A stretch of 33,282 bases of DNA, taken from contig DATBHZ010000106.1 of the NCBI GenBank assembly GCA_036557185.1, positions 1 through 33,282 of the forward strand, read 5' to 3'. The notes under the pieces were generated by a model. The model worked only from the letters and a program-made list of their open reading frames with translations. It made no database searches and was not told the DNA's origin. Source of the stretch: DATBHZ01 sp036557185. Its GTDB lineage: Bacteria; Actinomycetota; Acidimicrobiia; IMCC26256; JAENVU01. This document shows, piece by piece, positions 7,669 to 15,243 of this stretch (position 1 is its first letter; each line of letters starts with the position of its first letter). A program made the position numbers and the translations under genes.

Positions 7669-9483
7669 ATGAAGCGCCTGCTCGCCGTCCTCGCTCTGGT
7701 CGCCGTCGTGATCGGGGTGTGGGCAGCGCCCGCGTCCGCGCACGCGACGCTCGAGAGCACGACGCCACCCGCCGGCGACGATCTCGTCCACTCGCCCTCG
7801 GTCGTCGGCCTGCACTTCGACCAGACGGTAGAGGTGAAGCTCGGCGGTATCCGGGTCTACGACTCGAACAGGAACCGGGTCTCCGACGTCGGCGCGCCGG
7901 AGCACCCGGGCGGTTCGGGTCGCGACGTGCAGGTCTCGATGCCGAAGCTGCGCGACGGCACGTATGTCGTCACGTGGCGCGTGATCTCCGCCGACTCGCA
8001 CCCGGTGAGCGGCGCGTTCGTCTTCTCTGTCGGCACACCGAGCAAGAGCAACGATGCGGCGAGCGGTGTTGCATCGTCACTCCTGGGCTCGCAGGGTGGC
8101 TCCAAGACCCTCGGCTTCGTGGACGGGATCGCACGGTACGGCGTGTTCCTCGGCCTCACGCTGCTGGTCGGCGCGTGCGCGTTCCTTCTCCTGGTGTGGC
8201 CGGACGGCCGGAACCGGCGCCGCGTCGCGCAGATCATCTGGGCGTCGTGGGCCGTCACGCTCGTCTCCACGCTGATCGGATTCGCGCTCGAAGGCCCGTA
8301 CGGGGCCGGCCTCGGTTTCGCCGACGCCTTCAAGCCTTCGCTGTGGAGCGACGTCTGGGGGACGAGCTTCGGTCACATCTGGATTGCCCGCGCGGTGCTG
8401 CTGCTTGCTGCGATACCGCTGCTGAGGATGCTCCTGCCGCGGCGCGGACCCGCCGCCGAGCACCCGCTGCCACGGTGGTGGGCTCCGGTGGGTGTGGTGA
8501 TCGGGCTCGTGCTCTGCGCGACGCCCGGGCTCTCCGGGCACGCCACCACGGGACGCTGGACGCTGCTCGCGAAGGCCGCCGACACGCTCCACGTCGGAGG
8601 CGTCGCGCTGTGGCTCGGCGGCCTGGTGATCCTGTTCGCGGCGCTCTTGCCCGCTGCCGACGAGCGGCTGCTGCGCGCGACAGTGCCGCGCTTCTCGCGG
8701 TTCGCGCTGCTGGCGATGGCAGTGATCGTCGTGACGGGCGTGTTCCAGACGTTCCGCCAGGTGAACCGGCTCGGAGCCTTCCTCGACACTGACTATGGCG
8801 AGCTGCTCCTGGCCAAGATTCTCGTGTTCCTGGTGCTCATGGTGGTCGCCGCGTTCAGCCGCGATCTGGTCGCGCGGCGATGGGGCGTGCCCGAGGAGGA
8901 CATCGGGCAATCCACGCCGGTCGTCCCCGGCCCGATGCCCGCGGGCGGTGGTGGCGTCGCGATCGCCGAGCCGCAGGTCGACGACCCTGAGCTGGACGTC
9001 GACCTCGACGAGTACCCCGACGGCTTCATCCTCGACGAGCCCACGGCCAAGAAGCGGCTCAAGCGCGCGATCTTCGTCGAGCTGGCGATTGCCGCGGTGA
9101 TCCTCGGCCTCACTGCGGCGCTCGTGAACTCCGCTCCTCCTCGCGAGCTGGTGCAGAACGGGCCCTACATCGCCACGCTGAAGTCGCCCAGCCTCTGGTT
9201 CGACACCGAGATGGCGCCGGCGACGAGCGGGAGCAACTCGCTGCACCTCACCGCGCTCACCCCGGAGGGAGCGCCGTCGGACACGTTGCAGATGAGCGCG
9301 CAGCTCTCACAGTCGTCGAACAACATCGCGCCGATCAACGTGCAGCTGATTCGCGCCGGGCCGGGTCACTACATCTCGAACGGGCTCGCGGTGCCGTTCG
9401 CCGGAACCTGGAAGCTCGTCGTGCGCGCACTCGTCACACCCACCAACGAAGCCGTCGCGACTGGGAACGTCCCGATTCGTTAG
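7669..9483 (+). CDS. CopC-CopD fusion copper protein with C-terminal exported domain
   Basis: A 604-residue membrane protein like YcnJ. A signal peptide (1-24, cut after ASA) exposes His25, the N-terminal copper ligand of CopC domains. The CopC beta sandwich runs to about residue 122, with VTWRVISADSHPVSG (His111) conserved. The CopD part (about 150-400) has roughly eight helices and the conserved SGH (His291) and LHVGGVALWLGGL (His308). A long acidic cytoplasmic or periplasmic linker follows (405-460), then another helix (467-487) and a terminal beta domain (about 500-600) like YtkA/FixH-type domains. The likely role is copper uptake or copper handling across the membrane. The gene faces the ycnI-like gene end to end with 3 bases between the stops. 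GAGAGG lies 10 bases before the ATG. I see no clear copper operator in the 96 bases upstream. Confidence 0.92.
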   Translation: MKRLLAVLALVAVVIGVWAAPASAHATLESTTPPAGDDLVHSPSVVGLHFDQTVEVKLGGIRVYDSNRNRVSDVGAPEHPGGSGRDVQVSMPKLRDGTYVVTWRVISADSHPVSGAFVFSVGTPSKSNDAASGVASSLLGSQGGSKTLGFVDGIARYGVFLGLTLLVGACAFLLLVWPDGRNRRRVAQIIWASWAVTLVSTLIGFALEGPYGAGLGFADAFKPSLWSDVWGTSFGHIWIARAVLLLAAIPLLRMLLPRRGPAAEHPLPRWWAPVGVVIGLVLCATPGLSGHATTGRWTLLAKAADTLHVGGVALWLGGLVILFAALLPAADERLLRATVPRFSRFALLAMAVIVVTGVFQTFRQVNRLGAFLDTDYGELLLAKILVFLVLMVVAAFSRDLVARRWGVPEEDIGQSTPVVPGPMPAGGGGVAIAEPQVDDPELDVDLDEYPDGFILDEPTAKKRLKRAIFVELAIAAVILGLTAALVNSAPPRELVQNGPYIATLKSPSLWFDTEMAPATSGSNSLHLTALTPEGAPSDTLQMSAQLSQSSNNIAPINVQLIRAGPGHYISNGLAVPFAGTWKLVVRALVTPTNEAVATGNVPIR

Positions 9484-9486
9484 CCG

Positions 9487-10170
9487 CTACGCGCGTCGGC
9501 CCCGGAGTGCGATCGCGGCGATACCCGCGATCAGGCCCAGCGCGCCGACGATGATTCCGATGATCGCGAGCGTCTTCGCGGAGTCGACATCGCTCGACGT
9601 CGCCACATTCTTGGGCAGGCTCGCCGCCGCTGAGCTCGACTCATTCGAGGAGCTCAGCTTGAGGACGGGTGCGGGGGTCTCGGGTTCCACTCCGGCCGTC
9701 GGTACCTCGATCCAACGTACGACCTGGCCGTTGCTGTACGTCTGCAGCGCCTTGAACACGAGCTGGTTCGTGTCGTCGGGGATGCCGTCGAGATCGACCG
9801 GGAACTGCTGGAACTGACCGGGTGTGATCTGGCCGCCCGACCAGGTGATCTGTGACACGACTTCAGTCACCGGCCCGTCGTCGCTCTGGACGGGCTTGGC
9901 GAGCTTCGTGGTCTCGACCTTCGCGGTCCAGCCCGGCACCGGCTGGACGCTGACGGTGGCGATCGGATGATCGGTCGGGAACACCACCTGCACCTGTGTT
10001 GTGTTCGCGTTGTCCATCTCGTTGGGGACTTGGAACGCGACAGTTGCGCCGCCGCCCTTCGGCACGGAGTCGGGGACGATCTCCACGTGCGCGAACGCCG
10101 GTGTCGCCCACAATGCGGCGACGACCACGACGAATGCCGATGCAACCCAACGACCTGGACCTCGCTTCAC
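9487..10170 (-). CDS. ycnI: YcnI-like DUF1775 copper-binding protein
   Basis: A 227-residue exported protein. The signal peptide ends ATPAFA, leaving His28 as the mature N-terminus (HVEIVPDSV). In the Bacillus YcnI family, this histidine and a conserved tryptophan form a mono-histidine copper brace; Trp110 in SQITWSGG is the likely counterpart. The DUF1775 beta domain spans about 28-155. It is followed by a Ser-rich linker and a C-terminal helix with GRRRA, which anchors the protein in the membrane facing outside. GGGAGG lies 5 bases before the GTG start. It is the last gene of the snoaL/AOC/ycnI operon and is convergent with the CopC-CopD gene, an arrangement that keeps the two copper genes adjacent but under separate promoters. 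Confidence 0.9.
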   Translation of the reverse strand: MKRGPGRWVASAFVVVVAALWATPAFAHVEIVPDSVPKGGGATVAFQVPNEMDNANTTQVQVVFPTDHPIATVSVQPVPGWTAKVETTKLAKPVQSDDGPVTEVVSQITWSGGQITPGQFQQFPVDLDGIPDDTNQLVFKALQTYSNGQVVRWIEVPTAGVEPETPAPVLKLSSSNESSSAAASLPKNVATSSDVDSAKTLAIIGIIVGALGLIAGIAAIALRGRRA

Positions 10171-10203
10171 AGCAACCTCCCGCTCTCGGTGAACCGGCCG
10201 ACC

Positions 10204-11163
10204 CTAGGCGAAGGTGCAGGACTGGACGCCGAAGACCGCGGAGGCGAATACGAGCTGGTTGTTGACGCCGGCCTGTTGGTACACCGTGCGTACGAAGGCA
10301 GGTGCGTTGGCGGTGAGCGCTGCCTTGATCTGCGTGGCCTCGGTCTCGAGCACCGCTCGGCGCGCGGTGAGCACCTTCTGCCATGAGGAGCTGCTTGTAG
10401 GCGGCTGGCCAAGCTTCTCGAGCTCCACAAGGAGCTCGTGTGGAAGCCGACGGATCGCCGGCTGATCGAAGTATCGACCGACCTGTGGGAGCAGGTTCTT
10501 GTCCGGATGAAACGGATCGAAGGTCGAGAAGGGGAACTGGGGCAGCTCGGCGGCTTTCGCCTCGGCGCCACTGCAGGCGGCGTTCGCGCGCCGGATGAAC
10601 GTCGCGTTCGTCGCTGAGCGCGGAACCACGCCGACCGTTAGGTCGTGGCCCTTGAGGTCGAACTCGACGACGCTGAACAGGCGCCCGGCCGCCAACGGCA
10701 CGTTTGGATCCACCGTGAGATCTCGTTCAAAGTCGAGGCGCCCGTGCACTCCCTTGTACATGCCGGTGCTGCCGGTCGCCTGCCACGGCGGATTCGTCGA
10801 TTCCAGGTGGCCCACGCCGCTCACGGTCAGTGTTCCATCGCTCGTCGTGCCCGATGCCGAGCAATTCTCGAGCACATCGTTGGGAATGACCTTCGTGAAG
10901 ATGCAGGTGGTGTGGGCCGTGCCGACGAACTGGCCGTCCGCGTCGCGCAGCCTCGCGGTGATGTTCTCGGTGTCTCCGGGACTGGGTCCCGAAGGCGGCG
11001 CGTCGACGAAGCTGGCTCGCCCGACTGCGTCGAAGACCAAGACCTGCCGCACCGGTTGACTCGCACTGCTGCTCGACCACGGCCCAAGACCAGTCAGGGC
11101 CATCGCCACCACAGTTCCGGCCACCACCAATGCCACCAGGATCGCTGCTGCAAAGCGGTTCAC
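10204..11163 (-). CDS. Exported protein with AOC-like barrel and a Cys-bounded helical domain
   Basis: A 319-residue protein starting at GTG, with GGAGGG 5 bases upstream. Residues 4-24 are a signal anchor. Residues about 38-180 fit the allene-oxide-cyclase/dirigent-like beta barrel of actinobacteria: GDTENITARLRDADG, GTAHTTCIFT, GTTSDGTLTVSGVG, GSTGMYKGVHG and FDLKGHDLTVGV, with Cys87 and Cys101 possibly bridged. From residue 187 on there is an independent helical domain that opens with RRANAACSGAEAKAAEL and closes with GVQSCTFA, so Cys197 and Cys316 could bridge its two ends. Similar helical segments occur in secreted actinobacterial proteins, but I know no assigned function. Plant AOC activity should not be assumed. 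It lies 13 bases after the SnoaL-like gene and 33 before ycnI. Confidence 0.75.
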   Translation of the reverse strand: MNRFAAAILVALVVAGTVVAMALTGLGPWSSSSASQPVRQVLVFDAVGRASFVDAPPSGPSPGDTENITARLRDADGQFVGTAHTTCIFTKVIPNDVLENCSASGTTSDGTLTVSGVGHLESTNPPWQATGSTGMYKGVHGRLDFERDLTVDPNVPLAAGRLFSVVEFDLKGHDLTVGVVPRSATNATFIRRANAACSGAEAKAAELPQFPFSTFDPFHPDKNLLPQVGRYFDQPAIRRLPHELLVELEKLGQPPTSSSSWQKVLTARRAVLETEATQIKAALTANAPAFVRTVYQQAGVNNQLVFASAVFGVQSCTFA

Positions 11164-11176
11164 TGCGACCCTCCGA

Positions 11177-11617
11177 TCACGATCCGCTGACGGTGTTCGA
11201 GGGGTCGGAAATTGCTCCGAGCTGGAGGAGCATCGCCAAGAGGTCATTGACTGCCCAGCGCTCGACGATGCGGTCGTCTGCGACGCGGTACATGAACGCG
11301 GTACCCCGCTCGCAGTGGCCCGCGGGGACGTCGAAGCCCCGAAAACGGCCGCCGGGCCAGTCGTGCGCGCGAACCCCGAACTGCACGACGAGGTCGTCCT
11401 CGGCCACGACGAGCAGCTCCTTCCACGGGAACGACTGGAAGTTGCTGCCCTCGGTCTCCAGCCACTGGCGGGTTCCCGCCAGCCCGGGGGGCCGGCCGGG
11501 AGCGAGGGCGTGGTTGATCATGTCGGGGCTGCACAGCTCGTCGAGCTGGCCGAAGTCCCGTGTCACGAGGAGCGAGTCGAACCCTTCCACGATCGTCTTG
11601 TTGGTCTCGATGCCCAT
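11177..11617 (-). CDS. SnoaL-like/NTF2-fold protein (ester cyclase family)
   Basis: A 146-residue protein of the SnoaL-like polyketide cyclase fold. Typical elements are the N-terminal helix NKTIVEGFDSLLV, DFGQLDELCSPDMINHA, PGLAGTRQWLETEGSNFQSFPW and the final strands GTAFMYRVADDRIVERWAVNDLLAMLLQLGA. NTF2-like proteins of this type act as small cyclases, isomerases or epoxide hydrolases, or as ligand-binding domains. No substrate can be read from the sequence. GGAGG lies 5 bases before the ATG at 11617; a longer frame upstream runs across the divergent tetR gene and is not credible. It is the first gene of a three-gene operon with the AOC-like and YcnI-like proteins and diverges from the TetR gene, which probably represses it. 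Confidence 0.85.
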   Translation of the reverse strand: MGIETNKTIVEGFDSLLVTRDFGQLDELCSPDMINHALAPGRPPGLAGTRQWLETEGSNFQSFPWKELLVVAEDDLVVQFGVRAHDWPGGRFRGFDVPAGHCERGTAFMYRVADDRIVERWAVNDLLAMLLQLGAISDPSNTVSGS

Positions 11618-11645
11618 CGATGCCTCCAATATTCGTGATACCCCT

Positions 11646-11662
11646 ACTATTACAGAGATAGT
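11646..11662. promoter_or_regulatory. Candidate TetR operator between snoaL-like and tetR genes
   Basis: ACTAT (11646-11650) and ATAGT (11658-11662) form an inverted repeat with a 7-base centre in the middle of the 60-base divergent intergenic region. A second, wider pair, ATATTCG (11629-11635) and CGAATAT (11673-11679), flanks it symmetrically. The inner pair lies just upstream of the presumed tetR -10 box, as expected for an autoregulated TetR repressor that also controls the divergent operon. Confidence 0.45.
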
Positions 11663-11664
11663 TG

Positions 11665-11670
11665 TACTGT
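11665..11670 (+). promoter_or_regulatory. Candidate -10 box (TACTGT) of a leaderless tetR transcript
   Basis: TACTGT matches TANNNT and ends exactly 7 bases before the tetR ATG. No ribosome binding site is present, so transcription probably starts at the A of the start codon. The inverted repeat at 11646-11662 abuts this box. Confidence 0.4.
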
Positions 11671-11677
11671 CGCGAAT

Positions 11678-12325
11678 ATGCGTGAGCGCGTCAAGAGGCA
11701 GTACGACAACTCGAGGCGGCTCGCGCAGGTCCGAGCCACACGGCTCAAGGTCATCGACGCCGCCAAGAGCCTGTTCATCGAGCACGGCTACCCGGCGACC
11801 ACCCTCGATTCGGTCGCCGACGCCGCAGACGTCCCGCTGCCCACCCTCTATCGGCTCTTCAAATCGAAGCGCGCGCTGTTGTCAGCAGTTTTGGATACGT
11901 CCTTCGGCGGTGACGATGAGCCAGTCGCATTCGTCGACCGGGACGCGGTGCAACGTGCGCTCAGCGAGTCCGACCCCCGCCGAATGCTCGAGGCATTCGC
12001 CACGATCGCCACGGAGCTGTTGGGTCGCTCGTCCGCAATCCAACAGGTGTTGGCCAGTGCGGCGCAGGTTGATGCGGAAGCCGCGGGTCTGCTGACCGAG
12101 ATCCGTCGTCAGCGGCACACGGGGCAATCGAGAATCATCGCGGCGCTCGTGGACCGTGGCGCGCTCGATCCTGGACTCGAGCCCTCCGAGGCCGCCGACC
12201 TCGTCTACCTCCTCATGTCGCCCGACGCCTACCGGATCCTGACCATCGAGCGCGGCTGGAAGCCCGAGACATTCGACAAATGGTTGGCGCACGTGTTGTG
12301 CAGAACGCTCCTCGCGCCTGAGTAG
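11678..12325 (+). CDS. TetR-family transcriptional regulator
   Basis: A 215-residue repressor-type protein. The N-terminal domain is typical: RLKVIDAAKSLFIEHGYPATTLDSVADAADVPLPTLYRLFKSKRALL, with the helix-turn-helix at about residues 42-61. The C-terminal ligand domain ends in WLAHVLCRTLLAPE and has the general helix pattern of TetR proteins, but gives no hint of the ligand. The basic N-terminal arm (RERVKRQYDNSRR) may contact the minor groove. The gene diverges from the snoaL/AOC/ycnI operon, with an inverted repeat between them, so local control plus autoregulation is the natural reading. No Shine-Dalgarno sequence precedes the ATG. Confidence 0.93.
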   Translation: MRERVKRQYDNSRRLAQVRATRLKVIDAAKSLFIEHGYPATTLDSVADAADVPLPTLYRLFKSKRALLSAVLDTSFGGDDEPVAFVDRDAVQRALSESDPRRMLEAFATIATELLGRSSAIQQVLASAAQVDAEAAGLLTEIRRQRHTGQSRIIAALVDRGALDPGLEPSEAADLVYLLMSPDAYRILTIERGWKPETFDKWLAHVLCRTLLAPE

Positions 12326-12331
12326 TGGCGC

Positions 12332-12346
12332 CGGACGCGTCGTCCG
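12332..12346. terminator. Hairpin between convergent tetR and tRNA-Leu
   Basis: CGGACG (12332-12337) pairs perfectly with CGTCCG (12341-12346) around a 3-base loop. It sits in the 26-base gap between the tetR stop and the tRNA-Leu 3' end and could serve both strands. No T-run follows on either strand. Confidence 0.4.
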
Positions 12347-12351
12347 ACTCG

Positions 12352-12434
12352 TGCGAGCGGAGGGAGTCGAACCCCCACGTCCTTACGGACACCAGGACCT
12401 AAGCCTGGCGCGTCTGCCGTTCCGCCACGCTCGC
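12352..12434 (-). tRNA. tRNA-Leu (anticodon TAG)
   Basis: Read on the minus strand, the acceptor stem GCGAGCG pairs with CGCTCGC. The anticodon stem CCAGG/CCTGG encloses CTTAGGT with anticodon TAG at loop positions 3-5. The arm TGTCCGTAAGGACG is the long variable stem of a class II tRNA, and GGGGGTTCGACTCCC is the T arm. The discriminator is A, and the 3' CCA is not encoded (the next bases are CGA). Confidence 0.95.
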
Positions 12435-12506
12435 GTGTCCACCCACTGTCGCGCACGCGCCGGTGAGCTCTGCGAGAAACTCGCTTTCCGTGCTCTGGAT
12501 GCGGCG

Positions 12507-15161
12507 CTACGTGACGCCCGAGCTGTGCGCGGAGGCGTGCCACCTGAGCGCGTCGGGGAGAGGGAGCGGCTCGCAGAAGGCATAGCCCTGTCCGCGCGTA
12601 CAGCCGAGCGCGACGAGCCGGTCCCACTGATCGAGGGTCGAGATGCCCTCGGCGATCACTTCGATGCCGAGCCCGCGGGCGAGGCTGATGATGCTTCCGA
12701 CGATCGTGTCGCCCGCTTCACCGCCGAGCTCGCTCATGAAGGACTCGTCGATCTTGAGGATGTCGATCGGCAGCCGTCGCAGGTGGCGCAACGACGAGAA
12801 CCCGCTGCCGAAGTCGTCGATGGCGATCAGGACGCCGAGCTCGTGGAGGGCGTCGAGCGCCGAGCGCGCGGTCGGCGCATCCTCGAAGAGGGCGCTCTCG
12901 GTGACATCGAGGCAGAGGCGCCCGGGTGGGATGTCGGTCTCCGCGAGAGACCATGCGAGGTGCTCGACGAGATCCGCCTGGCTCAGCTCACGTGGCGAGA
13001 GGTTGATCGCGACCATGAGATCGCGTTCGGGCGGGATCGTTGCGATGGTGCTGCACGCGAGCGCGACGACCCGCCGGCCGATCGGCACGATGAGCCCGGA
13101 AGCCTCGGCCTCGCTCAGGAAGTGCTCGGGTGTGAGCAGTCCTCGGGTCGGGTGCTGCCAGCGCAGCAGCGCCTCGAACCCGACCGTCTCGAGGGTCCGG
13201 AGATCGAGGATCGGTTGGTAGAGCAAGAGCAGCTGAGCACCTTCGAGCGCGCGGTGCAGATCGGTCTCGGTCTCGAGCGCCGCGGCGGTGGCAGCTCGGA
13301 GCTTCTCGTCGAAGACCTCGTAGCGGTTTCGCCCGCGGTCCTTCGCCCGATACGCCGCAAGATCCGCGTCACGCAGCAGGTCGGCGGCTGTCGACGAATC
13401 GCCGGCGACGGCGATCCCGATGCTCACCGTCACGAAGATCTGCCGATCGTGGATGTCGAACGGCGTCGCGAGCGTGCGCTGGATGCGATCCGCGACGTGC
13501 TCGGCCTCGACCGGGTGGTGGAGATCGGTGCACACGACCACGAACTCGTCCCCGCCGGTTCGGCTGGCCAGGTCGCCTCGACGCAGCACCCCGCTCAGCC
13601 GCTTTGCGAACGCGACGAGGAGCTCGTCCCCGCCGGCGTGGCCCATCGCGTCGTTGAGGTTCTTGAAGCGGTCGACGTCGAGGAACAGCACCGCAACGCG
13701 CAATGGGGTGCGTGCAGACCGGGCGAGCTCGTGGTTGAGGTGCTCCAGCAGTCGATTCCGGTTGGGGAGACCTGTCAGTGGGTCGTGCGCGGCCTCGTGC
13801 TGCAGCCGCTGCTCGAGTTGCTTCCGCTCGGTGACGTCGAAGATGGCGCCATCGGTGAATCGCCGCGCACCCGTCTCGTCGAAGAGCGTCTGGCCGTGTT
13901 CGAGCACCCAATGCGTGGTTCCGCCTCGGTCGCGGATGGGATATTCGATCTCGAACGGGCGCCTCGCGTCCGCTGCCCGCTCGTATTCGTGAGCAACGCG
14001 CGCTCGGTGCTCACCGACGACGAGGTCGGCATATGCGAGGCGCCGCGCGAGGTAGTCGTCGACCGGGTAGCCCGTGAGCTTCTCGATCGCGGGGCTCACG
14101 AGCTCGAACGACCCCGGGAGCTCGGGAGTACGGCGGTACACCACGCCGGGGATGTTCGCGATGAGCGTCCGGAGCCGCTCCTCCTCGGCGTGGAGGCCTT
14201 GCTCCGACTCGCTCGCCGCTCGGCGTGCGTCGAAGCGAGCGAAGACCGTGCTGAGCACGCCCGCCGTCGTGCGTAGGACACGCACCATGTCGTCATCCCA
14301 GGCGCGCTCATCCTGCAGGCTGTCGAAGCGCAGATACCCGCGGAGCTCGCCCGCGACGAGGATGGGCGCGGCGATCGTCGAGCGGACGCCCTGGAGCGTG
14401 AGGTGATCGCGCTCGGTCTCCCAGTCATGGTCGAGCGCGGCGACCGAGCGCAGATGAATGGTGTGGCCGCGGCGCAGCGCGCTCATCCAGGCGGTCGCGG
14501 CCGCGGTGTCGAGGGGGAGCAGCGGCGCAGCCTGGGCACCCGTCGTGCGCATGCTCGCGTGCGTCGGATGCATGCTCCGACCGTCGTCCGTAGGGAGGAA
14601 CAGCACGGCGCGGTCGATCACGGCAGCGTCGGCGAGCGTCTCGAGCGCCCGCCGGAGCGGCTCGTCGCTCTGCCCCTCCGCAACGTCGACCATGCTCGCG
14701 GCCACTCGTGCTGCCGCTTCGCCGAGCACGCGCGTGTCGTGCAGCGCCTCCTCGACGGCTGCGCGCCGCGCGAGGTTTCGCACCGACAGCACGACGCCGC
14801 CCGCGTCGTGGATGAGCGGGTTCGCGTCGCGTGCCGCGAGCTCGACCGGTGCCCAGGTGAGATCGGCACGGAGCAGGCGCGCCCTCAGGTCGGGGCCGTC
14901 CGTGTTCCCCGCGAGGTATTCCGCGAGCCGCAGGCGCGCATGCTCGGCGTCGTCAGGGTGCACGAGCGCGATGCCGTCGATGCCGAGGAGCGTCCCGGGC
15001 TCGCACCCGAGCATCCGCTCGACGGCGGGTGTCGTCGCGACGATGCGCCCGCGCGCGTCGATGACCGCCATGCCGTCCTGCGCGTGATCGAGCAGGACAC
15101 GCAGGTACCGGTCGTCGGGTGGGGGAGGAGCGCCGGGGACGCCGGGCTCGCCTGGGGGCAT
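12507..15161 (-). CDS. PAS-GAF-PAS-GGDEF-EAL cyclic-di-GMP signalling protein
   Basis: An 884-residue soluble protein with no membrane helix. Domains in order: PAS (about 15-130, VLLDHAQDGMAVIDARGRI), GAF (165-310), a second PAS with PAC end (330-448, FDVTERK), GGDEF (455-625) and EAL (635-875). The GGDEF motif is intact (RTGGDEF, 534-540), and an RxxD inhibitory site (RRGD) lies just before it. The EAL phosphodiesterase residues are also intact: FEALLRW (662-668), INLSPREL, DVTES, AIDDFGSGFSSL, KIDESF and AEGI. The protein could therefore make or degrade c-di-GMP depending on PAS/GAF signals. I chose the ATG at 15161 because upstream in-frame starts (15251, 15245) overlap the divergent DUF35 gene. 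No clear ribosome binding site is visible. Confidence 0.93.
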   Translation of the reverse strand: MPPGEPGVPGAPPPPDDRYLRVLLDHAQDGMAVIDARGRIVATTPAVERMLGCEPGTLLGIDGIALVHPDDAEHARLRLAEYLAGNTDGPDLRARLLRADLTWAPVELAARDANPLIHDAGGVVLSVRNLARRAAVEEALHDTRVLGEAAARVAASMVDVAEGQSDEPLRRALETLADAAVIDRAVLFLPTDDGRSMHPTHASMRTTGAQAAPLLPLDTAAATAWMSALRRGHTIHLRSVAALDHDWETERDHLTLQGVRSTIAAPILVAGELRGYLRFDSLQDERAWDDDMVRVLRTTAGVLSTVFARFDARRAASESEQGLHAEEERLRTLIANIPGVVYRRTPELPGSFELVSPAIEKLTGYPVDDYLARRLAYADLVVGEHRARVAHEYERAADARRPFEIEYPIRDRGGTTHWVLEHGQTLFDETGARRFTDGAIFDVTERKQLEQRLQHEAAHDPLTGLPNRNRLLEHLNHELARSARTPLRVAVLFLDVDRFKNLNDAMGHAGGDELLVAFAKRLSGVLRRGDLASRTGGDEFVVVCTDLHHPVEAEHVADRIQRTLATPFDIHDRQIFVTVSIGIAVAGDSSTAADLLRDADLAAYRAKDRGRNRYEVFDEKLRAATAAALETETDLHRALEGAQLLLLYQPILDLRTLETVGFEALLRWQHPTRGLLTPEHFLSEAEASGLIVPIGRRVVALACSTIATIPPERDLMVAINLSPRELSQADLVEHLAWSLAETDIPPGRLCLDVTESALFEDAPTARSALDALHELGVLIAIDDFGSGFSSLRHLRRLPIDILKIDESFMSELGGEAGDTIVGSIISLARGLGIEVIAEGISTLDQWDRLVALGCTRGQGYAFCEPLPLPDALRWHASAHSSGVT

Positions 15162-15231
15162 TGCGTAGTTTTTCGGATTTGTCCGTTCCGGCCTTGAGCG
15201 GCTCGTCAGGCCCGAGAATCCGCCCTTCCGG

Positions 15232-15237
15232 TACGGT
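15232..15237 (+). promoter_or_regulatory. Candidate -10 box (TACGGT) for a leaderless DUF35 transcript
   Basis: TACGGT fits TANNNT and ends 6 bases before the ATG at 15244. No Shine-Dalgarno sequence is present, and no convincing -35 is seen at 16-18 bases. Confidence 0.35.
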
Positions 15238-15243
15238 GCGGGC

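Noticed and set aside
12352..12434. tRNA genes as integration sites of mobile elements
   Set aside because: No integrase, no repeated tRNA 3' end and no change of gene character beside any of the three tRNAs.
12351..14276. A 641-codon open frame on the plus strand opposite the GGDEF-EAL gene
   Set aside because: Its product is Arg/Glu-rich with no recognisable domain, and the minus strand encodes intact GGDEF and EAL motifs. Long antisense frames are expected at this G+C content.
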